Assembly (NCBI RefSeq): GCF_900129965.1 | Contig: NZ_FQXM01000023.1 | Span: 1 to 64,000, forward strand | Direction of reading: 5' to 3' | Length of the DNA stretch: 64,000 nt | Source: Clostridium grantii DSM 8605 | GTDB taxonomy: Bacteria > Bacillota > Clostridia > Clostridiales > Clostridiaceae | In this document: positions 43,026-51,987 of the stretch, piece by piece | How the letters are laid out: the number at the start of each line of letters is the position of its first letter | Numbering within the stretch: the first letter of the stretch is position 1 | Made by a program: the position numbers and the translations under genes | Notes under the pieces: model-generated | Database searches by the model: none | Told to the model about the DNA's origin: nothing | What the model saw: the letters and a program-made list of their open reading frames with translations, nothing else

Positions 43026-43865
43026 CTAGTTTTTTTTCTTGTACTCACGAGGAGATAAGCCGGTTATTTTTTTGAAAGATTTGTAGAAATTTGAGTAATC
43101 CTTAAATCCTACTGTCATATAAAGTTGATTAATAGGCTTGTTTTTTAACATAAGTTCTTTTGCTTTCATTATTCTTTTATAGGTTAAGTATTCCATCAAA
43201 GTAAATCCAGTATTATCTTTAAAATAATGACTTAGATAATATTTATTAAGGAAAAATTTTTCCTCAAGCAAGTCAAGGGTGATTTTAGAACCAAGATTTA
43301 GATTTATATAATTTAGCAGATTTGAAGTTAAATCATCGCTAGATATAAAATTGGAACCTATTTCTTGTTTTGCATAAAGCTTATTTATAAGTATAAGCAA
43401 TTGAATGAGATATGTTTTTAAAAGTAACTGGTTTTCAATATTATTTACTTTGCTGCATATTTCAACTTTAGTTAATATATAATCAAGCTCATTTAAATCC
43501 TCATTTGTTGCCTTAAGTAAATTGTTGTGACCTAATTTTTTGTTTTCAAAGCAAGATAGCAAATTATATTTGTTAAAATCAAGTATATTTAAAATCTCAG
43601 GTTTGAAATGAAGTACTTTGCGTTCATATATAGTGTCTGAATTTATAAATAACCTATGAAGTTCTTTGTTGTTAATAATTAAAATATCATTTTTTACAAG
43701 AGAGTAACAAGTTCCCTCAATGTAGGAGGTAACCTCTCCTGAAATGAGGAAGTATATTTCATAACCATCGTGAACATGGGTGGAATATTCATAAGGGGCA
43801 TTGTCAATACTATGATGGAACCATAAATTGTTATTAATATGCTGGAGTGAAGAATTAGTTTCCAT
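43026..43865 (-). CDS. AraC-family regulator of hexuronate genes
   Basis: A 279-aa regulator. N-terminal cupin sensor (STHVHDGYEIYFLISGEVTS, YSLVKNDILIIN) and a C-terminal double HTH (YYLSHYFKDNTGFTLMEYL, VGFKDYSNFYKSFKKITGLS, PREYKKK). Start ATG 43865 behind AAAGGTGG; the longer upstream reading is unlikely. It is divergent from uxaC across 120 bp carrying direct repeats, so it probably activates that operon in response to a hexuronate. Confidence 0.9.
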   Translation of the reverse strand: METNSSLQHINNNLWFHHSIDNAPYEYSTHVHDGYEIYFLISGEVTSYIEGTCYSLVKNDILIINNKELHRLFINSDTIYERKVLHFKPEILNILDFNKYNLLSCFENKKLGHNNLLKATNEDLNELDYILTKVEICSKVNNIENQLLLKTYLIQLLILINKLYAKQEIGSNFISSDDLTSNLLNYINLNLGSKITLDLLEEKFFLNKYYLSHYFKDNTGFTLMEYLTYKRIMKAKELMLKNKPINQLYMTVGFKDYSNFYKSFKKITGLSPREYKKKN

Positions 43866-43911
43866 AAAATCCACCTTTCTTTGTAGATATTCTATATACA
43901 TATATTATACA

Positions 43912-43951
43912 GCAATATTTGCAATGTTTTAAACAAATAAAGCAAAGTTTT
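43912..43951 (+). promoter_or_regulatory. direct repeats, probable AraC-type binding sites
   Basis: GCAATATTT (43912), GCAATGTTTT (43921) and GCAAAGTTTT (43942) lie between the divergent araC-type gene and uxaC. The second and third are 21 bp apart in the same orientation, the spacing of AraC half-sites. Confidence 0.55.
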
Positions 43952-43985
43952 ATATGGTACCATTTACATAAGAGGTGATTATGAT

Positions 43986-45398
43986 ATGAATAAGTTTATG
44001 GATAAAAATTTCTTGCTTTATAATAATAAAGCAATTGAGTTATTTGAAAATTATGCAGCAGATATGTCTATATTCGATTATCATTGCCATTTAGATCCTA
44101 AGGACATATGGGAAGATAAAAGATTTACCAATATTACAGAGGCTTGGCTTTATGGGGATCATTATAAATGGAGAGCCATGAGAAGTAATGGGGTAACTGA
44201 GGATTATATAACAGGAGATAGAAGTGATTACGAAAAATTTGAGGCATGGGCTAAGACTATGCCATACCTTATAGGAAATCCTTTATATAGTTGGACACAC
44301 TTAGAACTTCAAAGATATTTTGATATTTATGAGGTATTGTGTGAAGAAAACGCTAAGATTATATGGGATAAAGCTAATGAAGTTATAGCAAAAGTGCATT
44401 TTAGTGCAAGAGGGATTATTGAAAAATCAAAAGTTAAAGGTATTTGTACCACAGATGATCCTACAGATGATCTTGCATATCATAAAAAGATAGCTAATCT
44501 TGATGATTTTGAAACTAAAGTTTTACCAACTTTTAGACCAGATAAAGCTTTGGAAATAAATAGTCCTTTATTTAAGGAATGGGTGATGAAATTATCACAG
44601 GTTTCGGGTAATGAAATAAATACTTATGATGAATTTATTGATGGATTAAAATCAAGAGTTGAGTATTTTCATGAAGTTGGATGCAGAATTTCTGATCATT
44701 CATTAAGTGCGGTTTTCTATGAGAGAGGAACTTTCAGTGAAATACAAGAAATATTTAGCAAGGCTTTAAACAATGAATATGTTGAAAAAATAGAGGAAGA
44801 AAAATTTAAGACTTATACAATGAATGAACTTGGTAGAATGTACTCAAATAAAGAATGGACTATGCAGCTTCATTTAGGAGCTATGAGAAACAATAATAGC
44901 AAAATGTATAATGCATTAGGTGTTGATGTGGGCTTTGACTCTATAAATGATTTGGCTATTGCAGAAAATTTGTCTAAACTTCTTAATTCCTTGGATTCAT
45001 GCAATAGTTTACCCAAAACTATACTATACACTTTGAATCCAAAAGATAATTATGTTTTAGGTACAATGGCTGGAAATTTCCAAGGAGATGGAATACCAGG
45101 TAAAATTCAATTTGGAACTGCATGGTGGTTTAATGATAATAAAGATGGAATGGAAAGCCAAATGAAGGCTCTTTCAAATCTTGGAGTTTTAGGAAGATTT
45201 TTAGGTATGCTAACTGATTCAAGAAGTTTTCTTTCTTACACAAGACATGAATATTTCAGAAGAATTTTATGTAATATGATTGGAGAATGGGTGGAGAAGG
45301 GCGAATATCCTGATGATAATATTATGCTAGAGAAAATAATAAAAGGCATTTGCTTCAATAATGCAAAAGAGTATTTTGGCATAGATGTTAGGAATTAA
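43986..45398 (+). CDS. uxaC: glucuronate/galacturonate isomerase
   Basis: A 470-aa isomerase of D-glucuronate to D-fructuronate (or galacturonate to tagaturonate). Signatures: FDYHCHLDPKDIWEDK (metal-binding HxH), TTDDPTDDLAYHKKI, ISDHSLSAVFYERG, LHLGAMRNNN and GTAWWFNDNKDGM. First gene of the hexuronate unit. Ribosome site AGAGGTGAT. Confidence 0.97.
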   Translation: MNKFMDKNFLLYNNKAIELFENYAADMSIFDYHCHLDPKDIWEDKRFTNITEAWLYGDHYKWRAMRSNGVTEDYITGDRSDYEKFEAWAKTMPYLIGNPLYSWTHLELQRYFDIYEVLCEENAKIIWDKANEVIAKVHFSARGIIEKSKVKGICTTDDPTDDLAYHKKIANLDDFETKVLPTFRPDKALEINSPLFKEWVMKLSQVSGNEINTYDEFIDGLKSRVEYFHEVGCRISDHSLSAVFYERGTFSEIQEIFSKALNNEYVEKIEEEKFKTYTMNELGRMYSNKEWTMQLHLGAMRNNNSKMYNALGVDVGFDSINDLAIAENLSKLLNSLDSCNSLPKTILYTLNPKDNYVLGTMAGNFQGDGIPGKIQFGTAWWFNDNKDGMESQMKALSNLGVLGRFLGMLTDSRSFLSYTRHEYFRRILCNMIGEWVEKGEYPDDNIMLEKIIKGICFNNAKEYFGIDVRN

Positions 45399-45476
45399 TG
45401 ATTGAACTATTGAACTAATGATTGTTTTAATGAGGCATTATTTTTAAAATATCATAGTAGTGAAAGGAGTAGAAAA

Positions 45477-46553
45477 ATGAAAATGACCTGGAGATGGTAT
45501 GGGGAAGGTAATGATGATATAACCCTAGACCATATAAGACAAATACCGGGCGTTATGGGAGCAGTATGGTCTCTTCATGATAAAGTTGCCGGTGAAGTAT
45601 GGGAAATGGAAAGAATACAAGAGGTGGCAGATCAATTAGCAGCAAAAGGACTTAGCCCAGCTGTGGTTGAGAGTGTAAATGTTCACGATGACATAAAGAT
45701 GGGCTTACCTTCAAGAGATAAGTATATTGACATTTATATAGATACAATAAGAAAACTTTCAAAAGTAGGAGTTGAAGTAATATGCTATAACTTTATGCCT
45801 GTGTTTGATTGGACTAGAACTGATCTTTATAAAGAAACAAAGGATGGATCTAATGCTTTGTTTTATGAAAAGAAATTAGTAGAAGGAGCTTCTCCGCAAT
45901 CTATTGTAGACAGAATATTAGAAGGTGCTGGAGAAAAAACTATGCCTGGTTGGGAACCAGAAAGACTTGCCCACCTTGAAAAACTTTTTGATGATTACAG
46001 TGGTATAAGTGAAGATATGCTTTTTGATAATTTAAAGTATTTTCTTGAAAGAATAATACCAGTTTGTCAGGAAGAGGATATTAAAATGGCAATACACCCG
46101 GATGATCCACCATGGCCTATATTTGGTCTTCCTAGAATCATTAGAAGTAGAGACCATATTGAGAAATTTTTAAAGCTTGTAGATAGCCCATATAATGGAC
46201 TTACATTATGTACAGGATCTTTAGGTCCTAATCTTTCTAATAATATTCCAGCTATAATAAGAGAATTTGGAGATAGAATTCACTTTGCTCATATCAGAAA
46301 TGTTAAAGTTTTTGAAAATGGAGATTTTATAGAAACTTCTCACAGAGCCTGTGATGGAAGTGTAGATATTGTAGAAGTTGTTAAAGCTTATCATGAAATT
46401 GGCTTTGAAGGCTATGCTAGACCTGATCATGGAAGACATCTTTGGGGTGAAGAAAAGAATTGTAGACCAGGATATGGCTTATATGATAGAGCTCTAGGAG
46501 TTATGTACCTTCTTGGGATATGGGACACTCTTGAAAAGGAGAAAAACAAATAA
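45477..46553 (+). CDS. uxuA: mannonate dehydratase
   Basis: The 358-aa product dehydrates D-mannonate to 2-keto-3-deoxygluconate with Mn2+/Fe2+. MTWRWYGEGNDDITLDHIRQ, IPGVMGAVWSLHD, AIHPDDPPWPIFGLPRI, CTGSLG, HIRNVK and RPDHGRHLWGE are all typical. It shares one base with the next gene (TAATG), showing coupling. Confidence 0.98.
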   Translation: MKMTWRWYGEGNDDITLDHIRQIPGVMGAVWSLHDKVAGEVWEMERIQEVADQLAAKGLSPAVVESVNVHDDIKMGLPSRDKYIDIYIDTIRKLSKVGVEVICYNFMPVFDWTRTDLYKETKDGSNALFYEKKLVEGASPQSIVDRILEGAGEKTMPGWEPERLAHLEKLFDDYSGISEDMLFDNLKYFLERIIPVCQEEDIKMAIHPDDPPWPIFGLPRIIRSRDHIEKFLKLVDSPYNGLTLCTGSLGPNLSNNIPAIIREFGDRIHFAHIRNVKVFENGDFIETSHRACDGSVDIVEVVKAYHEIGFEGYARPDHGRHLWGEEKNCRPGYGLYDRALGVMYLLGIWDTLEKEKNK

Positions 46554-48151
46554 TGAAACTAAACTTAAATGAATTAAAAAATACTCAGTGTTGGGAAAAA
46601 GCAAATATAATTTTGCCAAAATTTGATTATGATAAAATAAAAGCTAGTACAAAAGAAAATCCTACATGGGTTCATTTTGGAGCTGGAAATATATTTAGAG
46701 GATTTGTGGCTAAAGCACATCAAAATCTCCTTGATAAAAAATTGGCTGATACTGGGATAATAGCTGTAGAAACTTTTGATTATGAAGTGATTGAAAAGGT
46801 ATATGAACCTTGTGATAACTTAGCTTTAGTTGTTCTAATGAATAGTGATGGAAGCTTTGATAAAACTGTGGTTGCTAGTATCGTAGAAGGTATAACTACC
46901 AAAATGGACAATGGAGATTATGATAGGCTTGTAAAAGCTTTTGAAAATCCTAGTTTGCAAATGGCTAGTTTTACTATTACTGAAAAAGGTTATGCGCTTA
47001 AAGATTTTTCAGGACAATTCTTTTCCTTTGTTAAAAGTGATCTTGAAAAAGGACCAGCTAGTCCAACTCATGCCATGAGTGTTGTTACTGCTCTTGTTTA
47101 CAAAAGATACTTAAAAGGAAAATACCCAATGGCTCTTGTAAGCATGGATAATTGCTCTCATAATGGAGATAAAGTAAAAGAAGCAGTAATTACTATAGCT
47201 AAGGAATGGCAAAATAGAGGTTTTGTAGAAAAAGGATTTGTAGATTATATCACTGATGAAAAAAAAATAACATTCCCTTTATCAATGATAGATAAAATAA
47301 CTCCAAGGCCTGCAGAGGTGGTTAAAGAAGCTTTAGAAAAAGATGGGGTTGAAGATATAGAGGTAGTTATAACTTCTAAAAATACTTATATGGCTCCTTT
47401 TGTAAATGCGGAAGTATGTGAGTATTTAGTTATAGAAGATAAATTTCCAAATGGAAGACCAGCCCTTGAAGAATCAGGGATTTTATTTACAGATAGAGAA
47501 ACAGTAAATAATGTGGAGACTATGAAGGTAACAACTTGTTTAAATCCGCTTCACACGGCATTAGCAGTAACAGGATGTTTATTAGGACATACTCTAATTG
47601 CAGATGAGATGAAGGATGATACTCTTAAAAAACTTGTTGAAAAGATAGGTTATGATGAAGGATTACCTGTAGTATTAGACCCTAAAATTTTAAGTCCTAA
47701 AAAATTCATTGATGAGGTAGTAAATGAAAGATTTGCAAATCCATATATTCCAGATACACCTCAAAGAATAGCTACAGATACATCTCAAAAGGTAGGCATA
47801 AGATTTGGAGAAACTATAAAATCTTATGTTAAAGACGAATCTCTTGATGCTAAAAATCTTGTGGGTATTCCACTAGCAATAGCTAGTTGGTGCAGATATT
47901 TGATGGGTGTAGATGATAAAGGAAATGAAATGATTTTGAGTTCAGATCCTATGATTGATACTCTTAAAAACACCATGGATAAAATCAAAATGCGGGATAC
48001 ATCAGCAGACTTAAGTGAGATTCTATCTAATAAAGATATTTTTGGAGTTAATTTATATGAGATAGGATTAGGAAATAAGATTGAAAATATGTTTTTAAAA
48101 ATGATAAAAGAACCAGGAGCTGTTAGAACCACAATCAATATGTACTTGTAG
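46553..48151 (+). CDS. uxuB: fructuronate reductase, mannitol-dehydrogenase family
   Basis: A 532-aa NAD-dependent oxidoreductase that should reduce fructuronate to mannonate. VHFGAGNIFRGFVAKAHQNL (nucleotide-binding region), MALVSMDNCSHNGDKV, KITPRPAEVV and the catalytic Lys region TCLNPLHTALAVTGCLLGH are family features. Position after uxuA supports the substrate. Genes for KDG kinase and aldolase are not in the window. Confidence 0.92.
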   Translation: MKLNLNELKNTQCWEKANIILPKFDYDKIKASTKENPTWVHFGAGNIFRGFVAKAHQNLLDKKLADTGIIAVETFDYEVIEKVYEPCDNLALVVLMNSDGSFDKTVVASIVEGITTKMDNGDYDRLVKAFENPSLQMASFTITEKGYALKDFSGQFFSFVKSDLEKGPASPTHAMSVVTALVYKRYLKGKYPMALVSMDNCSHNGDKVKEAVITIAKEWQNRGFVEKGFVDYITDEKKITFPLSMIDKITPRPAEVVKEALEKDGVEDIEVVITSKNTYMAPFVNAEVCEYLVIEDKFPNGRPALEESGILFTDRETVNNVETMKVTTCLNPLHTALAVTGCLLGHTLIADEMKDDTLKKLVEKIGYDEGLPVVLDPKILSPKKFIDEVVNERFANPYIPDTPQRIATDTSQKVGIRFGETIKSYVKDESLDAKNLVGIPLAIASWCRYLMGVDDKGNEMILSSDPMIDTLKNTMDKIKMRDTSADLSEILSNKDIFGVNLYEIGLGNKIENMFLKMIKEPGAVRTTINMYL

Positions 48152-48178
48152 GGGCGGGTTTCCATGCCCGCCCTTTTC
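48152..48178 (+). terminator. GC-rich terminator after the hexuronate operon
   Basis: GGGCGGG (48152-48158) pairs with CCCGCCC (48167-48173), followed by TTTTCT. Strongly GC-rich against its surroundings. Confidence 0.85.
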
Positions 48179-48361
48179 TCTATAATGAATTCAAATATTA
48201 TTGCTGAGAGGGATATAGATAAGTTTGTTAAAAATAAACCTATCTGTATCCCTTTTTTACTTTAGATATTTAAGAACAAATGTTTCGAAAAATTGTATAT
48301 TATTCTACACCATGGAAATACTAGCAATATAAAAATTTTCTTGTGGAAAGAGGTGTACATT

Positions 48362-49270
48362 ATGGATTATAATAAAATAGAGGATACAGTTTTGAAAAAA
48401 GCTATGGACATATTTCAGCAAAGTGCAGTGGATTTTTTTAGAATAGATGCAAAAATAATAGCGCCAGCTGAAACAGAGATTAAAAATATTGAAATCAAAA
48501 CCAATTATACAGATTATTTATTTCATACAGATGATGGCAATTATCTTCATTTTGAATTTCAAACAACTGATAAAAAAGATGATATAAAAAGATTTTTATA
48601 TTATGACGCTTCCTTATTTTATAAAGAAAAGAGAAAAGTTAGGACTATAGTTATATATTCCTCGGATATAGAAAATGTTGTTTCCTTCATTGATGCAGGG
48701 ACTATAAAATATAATATAGAACCTTATTATATGAAAAAGATAGATGGAGATGAAAAACTAGAATATCTAAAAGAAAAAATCGAGAAAAATGAAAATTTAA
48801 CAAGAGAAGATATTCTAACACTAACATTTCTTCCACTGATGAATAGTGAAGAAGGTCGAAGCCAAAGAACATTAAGAAGCATAGAACTGGCTGATAAAAT
48901 AAAAGATAGTGAAGATAAAACACAAAGTTTAACTTTGTTATATGCTTTATTAGAAAAATTTGGAGATGATTTAAGCAAAAAAAGATTTAAGGAGGTTTTT
49001 TCGGTGACAGAAATAGGGAAAATGATTAGAGAAGAAGGCATAAGAGAAGGTATAAGAGAAGGTATAAGAGAAGGAAAAGAAGAAGGCGTAAAAGAAGGAT
49101 TGAAAAAAGGTAAGGTAGATACTTTAATAAAATTATTAACCAAAAAATTTGGTAAGGTATCAAAGGATTATGAAAGTGAAATCAGAAATTTGTCAGAAGA
49201 TAGTATAGATATAATAACCATAGATATATTTGAAATTAATGATATAAAGGAAATAGAGAAATATTTTTAG
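48362..49270 (+). CDS. Rpn-family PD-(D/E)XK nuclease/transposase-like protein
   Basis: A 302-aa Rpn/PDDEXK protein of the type first annotated as putative transposase. The N-terminal nuclease core reads DFFRIDAKIIAPAETEIKN and YLHFEFQTTDKK (E-x-Q variant). A C-terminal run of 4-residue repeats GIRE/GKEE/GVKE comes from 12-bp DNA repeats and should form a charged helix. Relatives promote RecA-independent recombination or act in defence. ATG 48362 behind AGAGGTG; the longer upstream reading has no ribosome site. Confidence 0.85.
   Translation: MDYNKIEDTVLKKAMDIFQQSAVDFFRIDAKIIAPAETEIKNIEIKTNYTDYLFHTDDGNYLHFEFQTTDKKDDIKRFLYYDASLFYKEKRKVRTIVIYSSDIENVVSFIDAGTIKYNIEPYYMKKIDGDEKLEYLKEKIEKNENLTREDILTLTFLPLMNSEEGRSQRTLRSIELADKIKDSEDKTQSLTLLYALLEKFGDDLSKKRFKEVFSVTEIGKMIREEGIREGIREGIREGKEEGVKEGLKKGKVDTLIKLLTKKFGKVSKDYESEIRNLSEDSIDIITIDIFEINDIKEIEKYF
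49034..49105 (+). repeat. 12-bp tandem repeat inside the Rpn gene
   Basis: Unit GAAGGnATAAGA occurs at 49034, 49046 and 49058, followed by degenerate copies. It encodes the EGIR/EG repeat. Copy number is likely to vary by slippage without changing frame. Confidence 0.85.
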
Positions 49271-49324
49271 TGAAAAAAAATCATAAAGAATAAATAAACA
49301 AATTATTTATAAGGGGTTTGTTTT

Positions 49325-50209
49325 ATGGAGTTTATTAAATCAAAAACAATTATCTCCAATTTCAATGCTAATAGTTCATGGTTTGGAAATAATTATAATA
49401 TGAATATTTATAAAGGTTGCTGTCATGGATGTATTTACTGTGACAGCCGAAGTGAGTGTTATAGAGTAGAGAATTTTGATGAAGTAAGAGGCAAGGAAAA
49501 TGCCTTGACAATAATTGAAAGAGAACTTAAATCAAAACGTAAAACAGGAATAATTGGTACAGGCTCCATGAGCGACCCATACAATCCCTTTGAAAAAGAA
49601 TATCTTTTAACAAGAGGAGCACTAAAGTTAATAAATAAACATGGTTTTGGGGTTTCTATTGTAACGAAAAGTGATTTGATTCTAAGGGATATAGATATAC
49701 TTAAGAAAATAAAAAGCCATTCTCCTGTATTAGTTAAAATAACTATAACTACTTGCGATGATGAGTTGTGTAAAAAGGTAGAGCCTAATGTTTCTTTATC
49801 ATCAAAAAGGTTTCAAGGAATCAAGGAACTTTCAAAAGAAGGAATATTTGCAGGAGTATTACTTATGCCTGTATTGCCATTTTTAGAGGACGATGAAGAA
49901 AATATAAAAGGTATAGTAAAGTTAGCCCATGAAAGTGGAGCAAAATTCATTTATGGGGCCTTTGGAGTAACTTTAAGACAAAACCAACGAGATTGGTATT
50001 ATAAAAAGCTGGATGAACAGTTTCCGGGGCTGAAAGAAAAATATATAAAGCAATTTGGAAATGAATATAGTTGTGGTTCACCAAAAGCAGCATTTTTATG
50101 GAAAGTATTCAAAAGCGAATGCGAAAAAGTTGGAATGATTTATAAAATGCAAGATATAATTAAAGCATATAAGCAACCTTATGAGAAAAATCAACTTTCA
50201 TTTTTTTAG
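49325..50209 (+). CDS. SPL-like radical SAM protein
   Basis: A 294-aa radical SAM enzyme. The cluster motif is in YKGCCHGCIYCDSRSECY (CxxxCxxC). GTGSMSDPYNPFEKEYLLTR and SIVTKSDLILRDIDILKK are typical of the SplB-related family, whose best-known member repairs spore photoproduct. At 294 aa it lacks the extra domain of true SplB and may do another reaction. Monocistronic by spacing, with a weak ribosome site. Confidence 0.85.
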   Translation: MEFIKSKTIISNFNANSSWFGNNYNMNIYKGCCHGCIYCDSRSECYRVENFDEVRGKENALTIIERELKSKRKTGIIGTGSMSDPYNPFEKEYLLTRGALKLINKHGFGVSIVTKSDLILRDIDILKKIKSHSPVLVKITITTCDDELCKKVEPNVSLSSKRFQGIKELSKEGIFAGVLLMPVLPFLEDDEENIKGIVKLAHESGAKFIYGAFGVTLRQNQRDWYYKKLDEQFPGLKEKYIKQFGNEYSCGSPKAAFLWKVFKSECEKVGMIYKMQDIIKAYKQPYEKNQLSFF

Positions 50210-50247
50210 AATTGTTTAATAGAATCAAGTATTAAGGGAGGGTATTT

Positions 50248-50733
50248 ATGGCAGCTAAAGAAATTTTATTATTAGGAAATGAAAAACTGTATAATAAATC
50301 TGAAGTTATAAAAGAGGAAGAGCTAAAGGATATAAAGTATATAGTAGAGGATTTGCATGATACTATGATGAATTTTCGTGAAAAATACAATTGTGGTAGA
50401 GCTATAGCAGCACCACAAATAGGTGTATTTAAAAGGCTTATTTATATGAATGTGGATAAGCCCTATATATTTATAAATCCAACCCTTCAATTCATAGGGG
50501 ATGAAACTATGGTAGTTATTGATGATTGCATGAGTTTTCCAGGACTTTTGGTTAAAGTAAATAGATATAAGAAATGCAATATACATTATAAAGATATGGA
50601 GTGGAAAGATTGTGTTTTAGAATTAGAGGATGATTTATCAGAATTAATACAACATGAATATGATCACTTAGATGGCATATTAGCAGTTATGAGAGCTATT
50701 GATAATAAGTCTTTTAGTGTAAAAAACAGTTGA
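50248..50733 (+). CDS. def: peptide deformylase
   Basis: A 161-aa metallopeptidase that removes the N-formyl group from new proteins. The three motifs are present in variant form: GRAIAAPQIG (motif 1), DDCMSFPG (motif 2, replacing EGCLS) and QHEYDHLDGIL (motif 3). The Cys and two His metal ligands are kept. The motif 2 variant suggests a paralogue rather than the main enzyme. Ribosome site GGGAGGG. Confidence 0.9.
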   Translation: MAAKEILLLGNEKLYNKSEVIKEEELKDIKYIVEDLHDTMMNFREKYNCGRAIAAPQIGVFKRLIYMNVDKPYIFINPTLQFIGDETMVVIDDCMSFPGLLVKVNRYKKCNIHYKDMEWKDCVLELEDDLSELIQHEYDHLDGILAVMRAIDNKSFSVKNS

Positions 50734-50799
50734 CGATTTACAATTGACAGAACGAAAGGTTTCCATTACTGTCAACTGTACACTGTTAATTGTCAACTG
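50727..50799. repeat. imperfect inverted-repeat element between def and the ferredoxin gene
   Basis: CAGTTGAC-ATTTACAATTGACAG (from 50727) is mirrored by CTGTCAACTG-AATTGTCAACTG text (50769-50799) around a 19-base centre. The arms contain repeated TTGAC/GTCAA cores. It lies between convergent genes, overlaps the def stop codon and lacks a T run. It resembles a small dispersed repeat (REP/MITE-like) or a factor-independent bidirectional stop. Confidence 0.55.
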
Positions 50800-50819
50800 A
50801 AAGCTAGCTATAGTTTGTT

Positions 50820-51056
50820 TTATGAGCAGCAACCACAACCACTACATTTATGATCGCTAGATCCTTCAGGATATTCTATAGCTTGTACAGGACAAACCAT
50901 GGAACAAGCCCTACATCCATCCACACAGTTTTCAGCATTAACTGCAAAAGGAGTGGTTTTTGCTTTATCATATACATCATGCTCACAAATCTCAATGCAA
51001 GCTCCGCACTTTTCGCATAAAGAATAATCAACTATTGGATACCAAGTTTGAGACAT
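50820..51056 (-). CDS. small 4Fe-4S ferredoxin-like protein
   Basis: A 78-aa protein with start ATG 51056 behind TGGAGG. The first cluster motif CEKCGACIEIC and the second CVDGCRACSMVC are each followed by a distant Cys-Pro. The C-terminus adds CSGCGCCS, an extra Cys knot. It should carry electrons or hold clusters in the cytoplasm. Partner not evident from neighbours. Confidence 0.88.
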   Translation of the reverse strand: MSQTWYPIVDYSLCEKCGACIEICEHDVYDKAKTTPFAVNAENCVDGCRACSMVCPVQAIEYPEGSSDHKCSGCGCCS

Positions 51057-51216
51057 ATATTTTTCCTCCAGATTTTTGTGTTTAAAGTATAGCAAATAAT
51101 TAAATTTTAATTGCTTTATATATTATAAACTAAAAACAGTATTCATTCCATATGTTTTTCGCAAAGCATATAGTAAAAAGCTATGAGATTATATACAAAC
51201 AAAATTATTATTTTCT

Positions 51217-51324
51217 ATGATGAAAGGCATGACAAAAGGTTTTGAAGATGGACATATTGATAAAGAATATTGGAGAAAAATGGGTTGGTATGATAATGTA
51301 AAACCATATAAATTTATGAAATAG
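51217..51324 (+). CDS. 35-codon ORF, possible gene remnant
   Basis: MMKGMTKGFEDGHIDKEYW to YKFMK, ending directly before the GNAT gene's ribosome site. No clear ribosome site of its own. Protein-like composition suggests the tail of a lost gene; real translation is doubtful. The rest of the gap 51057-51333 shows no feature. Confidence 0.25.
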   Translation: MMKGMTKGFEDGHIDKEYWRKMGWYDNVKPYKFMK

Positions 51325-51333
51325 GTGATAAAA

Positions 51334-51870
51334 ATGAATAAAAATTATATTTTAAAAGATGGGAAAGAATATTCTATAAGAGCTGGAATACCTGAGGACT
51401 CAAGTGAAATGATAGAATACATAAATACCATAGCAGAAGAGTCAGATAATTTAACTTTTGGACATGGAGAGTTTCATACTACAATTGAAGAAGAACAAAA
51501 TTTTATTCAGAATGTAAATAAAACTGAGAATAAGCTTTTTATTATAGCGGTAATTGATGGCAAAATAATAGGTAATTTGCATTTTACAGCAGGTAATAGG
51601 CCGAGAATTGCGCATACAGGCGAATTTGGCGTAAGCGTTCTTAAGAAGTACTGGGGTAATGGAATAGCACTTGAACTTATTAAATATTTGATAGAATGGG
51701 CTAAGTCGGGAGCTGTTGTAACTAAAATTAACTTGAGAGTAAAAGAAGATAATAATAAAGCTATTAAATTATATAAAAGATTAGGATTTAAGGAAGAGGG
51801 AGTAGTTACTAGAGAATTCTGTATCAATGGAGAGTATTTTAGTTCATATCATATGGGATTAGAAATATAG
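51334..51870 (+). CDS. GNAT-family N-acetyltransferase
   Basis: A 178-aa acetyl-CoA-dependent transferase. The acetyl-CoA pyrophosphate loop region reads EFGVSVLKKYWGNGIALELI, with preceding strand IIGNLHFTAGNR and C-terminal NKAIKLYKRLGFKEEGVVTR. It resembles RimJ/L-like small-molecule or protein acetyltransferases; substrate unknown. ATG 51334 chosen over GTG 51325 for spacing from GGTG. Confidence 0.85.
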   Translation: MNKNYILKDGKEYSIRAGIPEDSSEMIEYINTIAEESDNLTFGHGEFHTTIEEEQNFIQNVNKTENKLFIIAVIDGKIIGNLHFTAGNRPRIAHTGEFGVSVLKKYWGNGIALELIKYLIEWAKSGAVVTKINLRVKEDNNKAIKLYKRLGFKEEGVVTREFCINGEYFSSYHMGLEI

Positions 51871-51887
51871 GCAATATATTATTAGAA

Positions 51888-51916
51888 TTAAAACAAAATT
51901 CATTTTGTGGTATAAT
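51888..51916 (+). promoter_or_regulatory. nadD promoter with palindromic spacer
   Basis: TTAAAA (51888-51893), 17-bp spacer, TATAAT (51911-51916). The spacer begins with CAAAAT-TC-ATTTTG (51894-51907), a perfect inverted repeat that may be an operator. Confidence 0.5.
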
Positions 51917-51987
51917 ATAGGGATTCCACTATGAAACTTATAAAGACAAAGATTACTTAAACCTGAAAAAAAGGAATGATATCTACA

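Noticed and set aside
47824..48165. 113-codon minus-strand ORF at the end of uxuB
   Set aside because: Shadow of the dehydrogenase frame, overlapping a terminator, with no ribosome site.
48152..48178. Horizontal-transfer scar because of the GC-rich island GGGCGGG...CCCGCCC
   Set aside because: It is a compact hairpin followed by T residues right after an operon, which a strong terminator explains fully.
49034..49105. CRISPR-like short repeats
   Set aside because: The 12-bp units are contiguous, have no spacers and encode an in-frame helical repeat.
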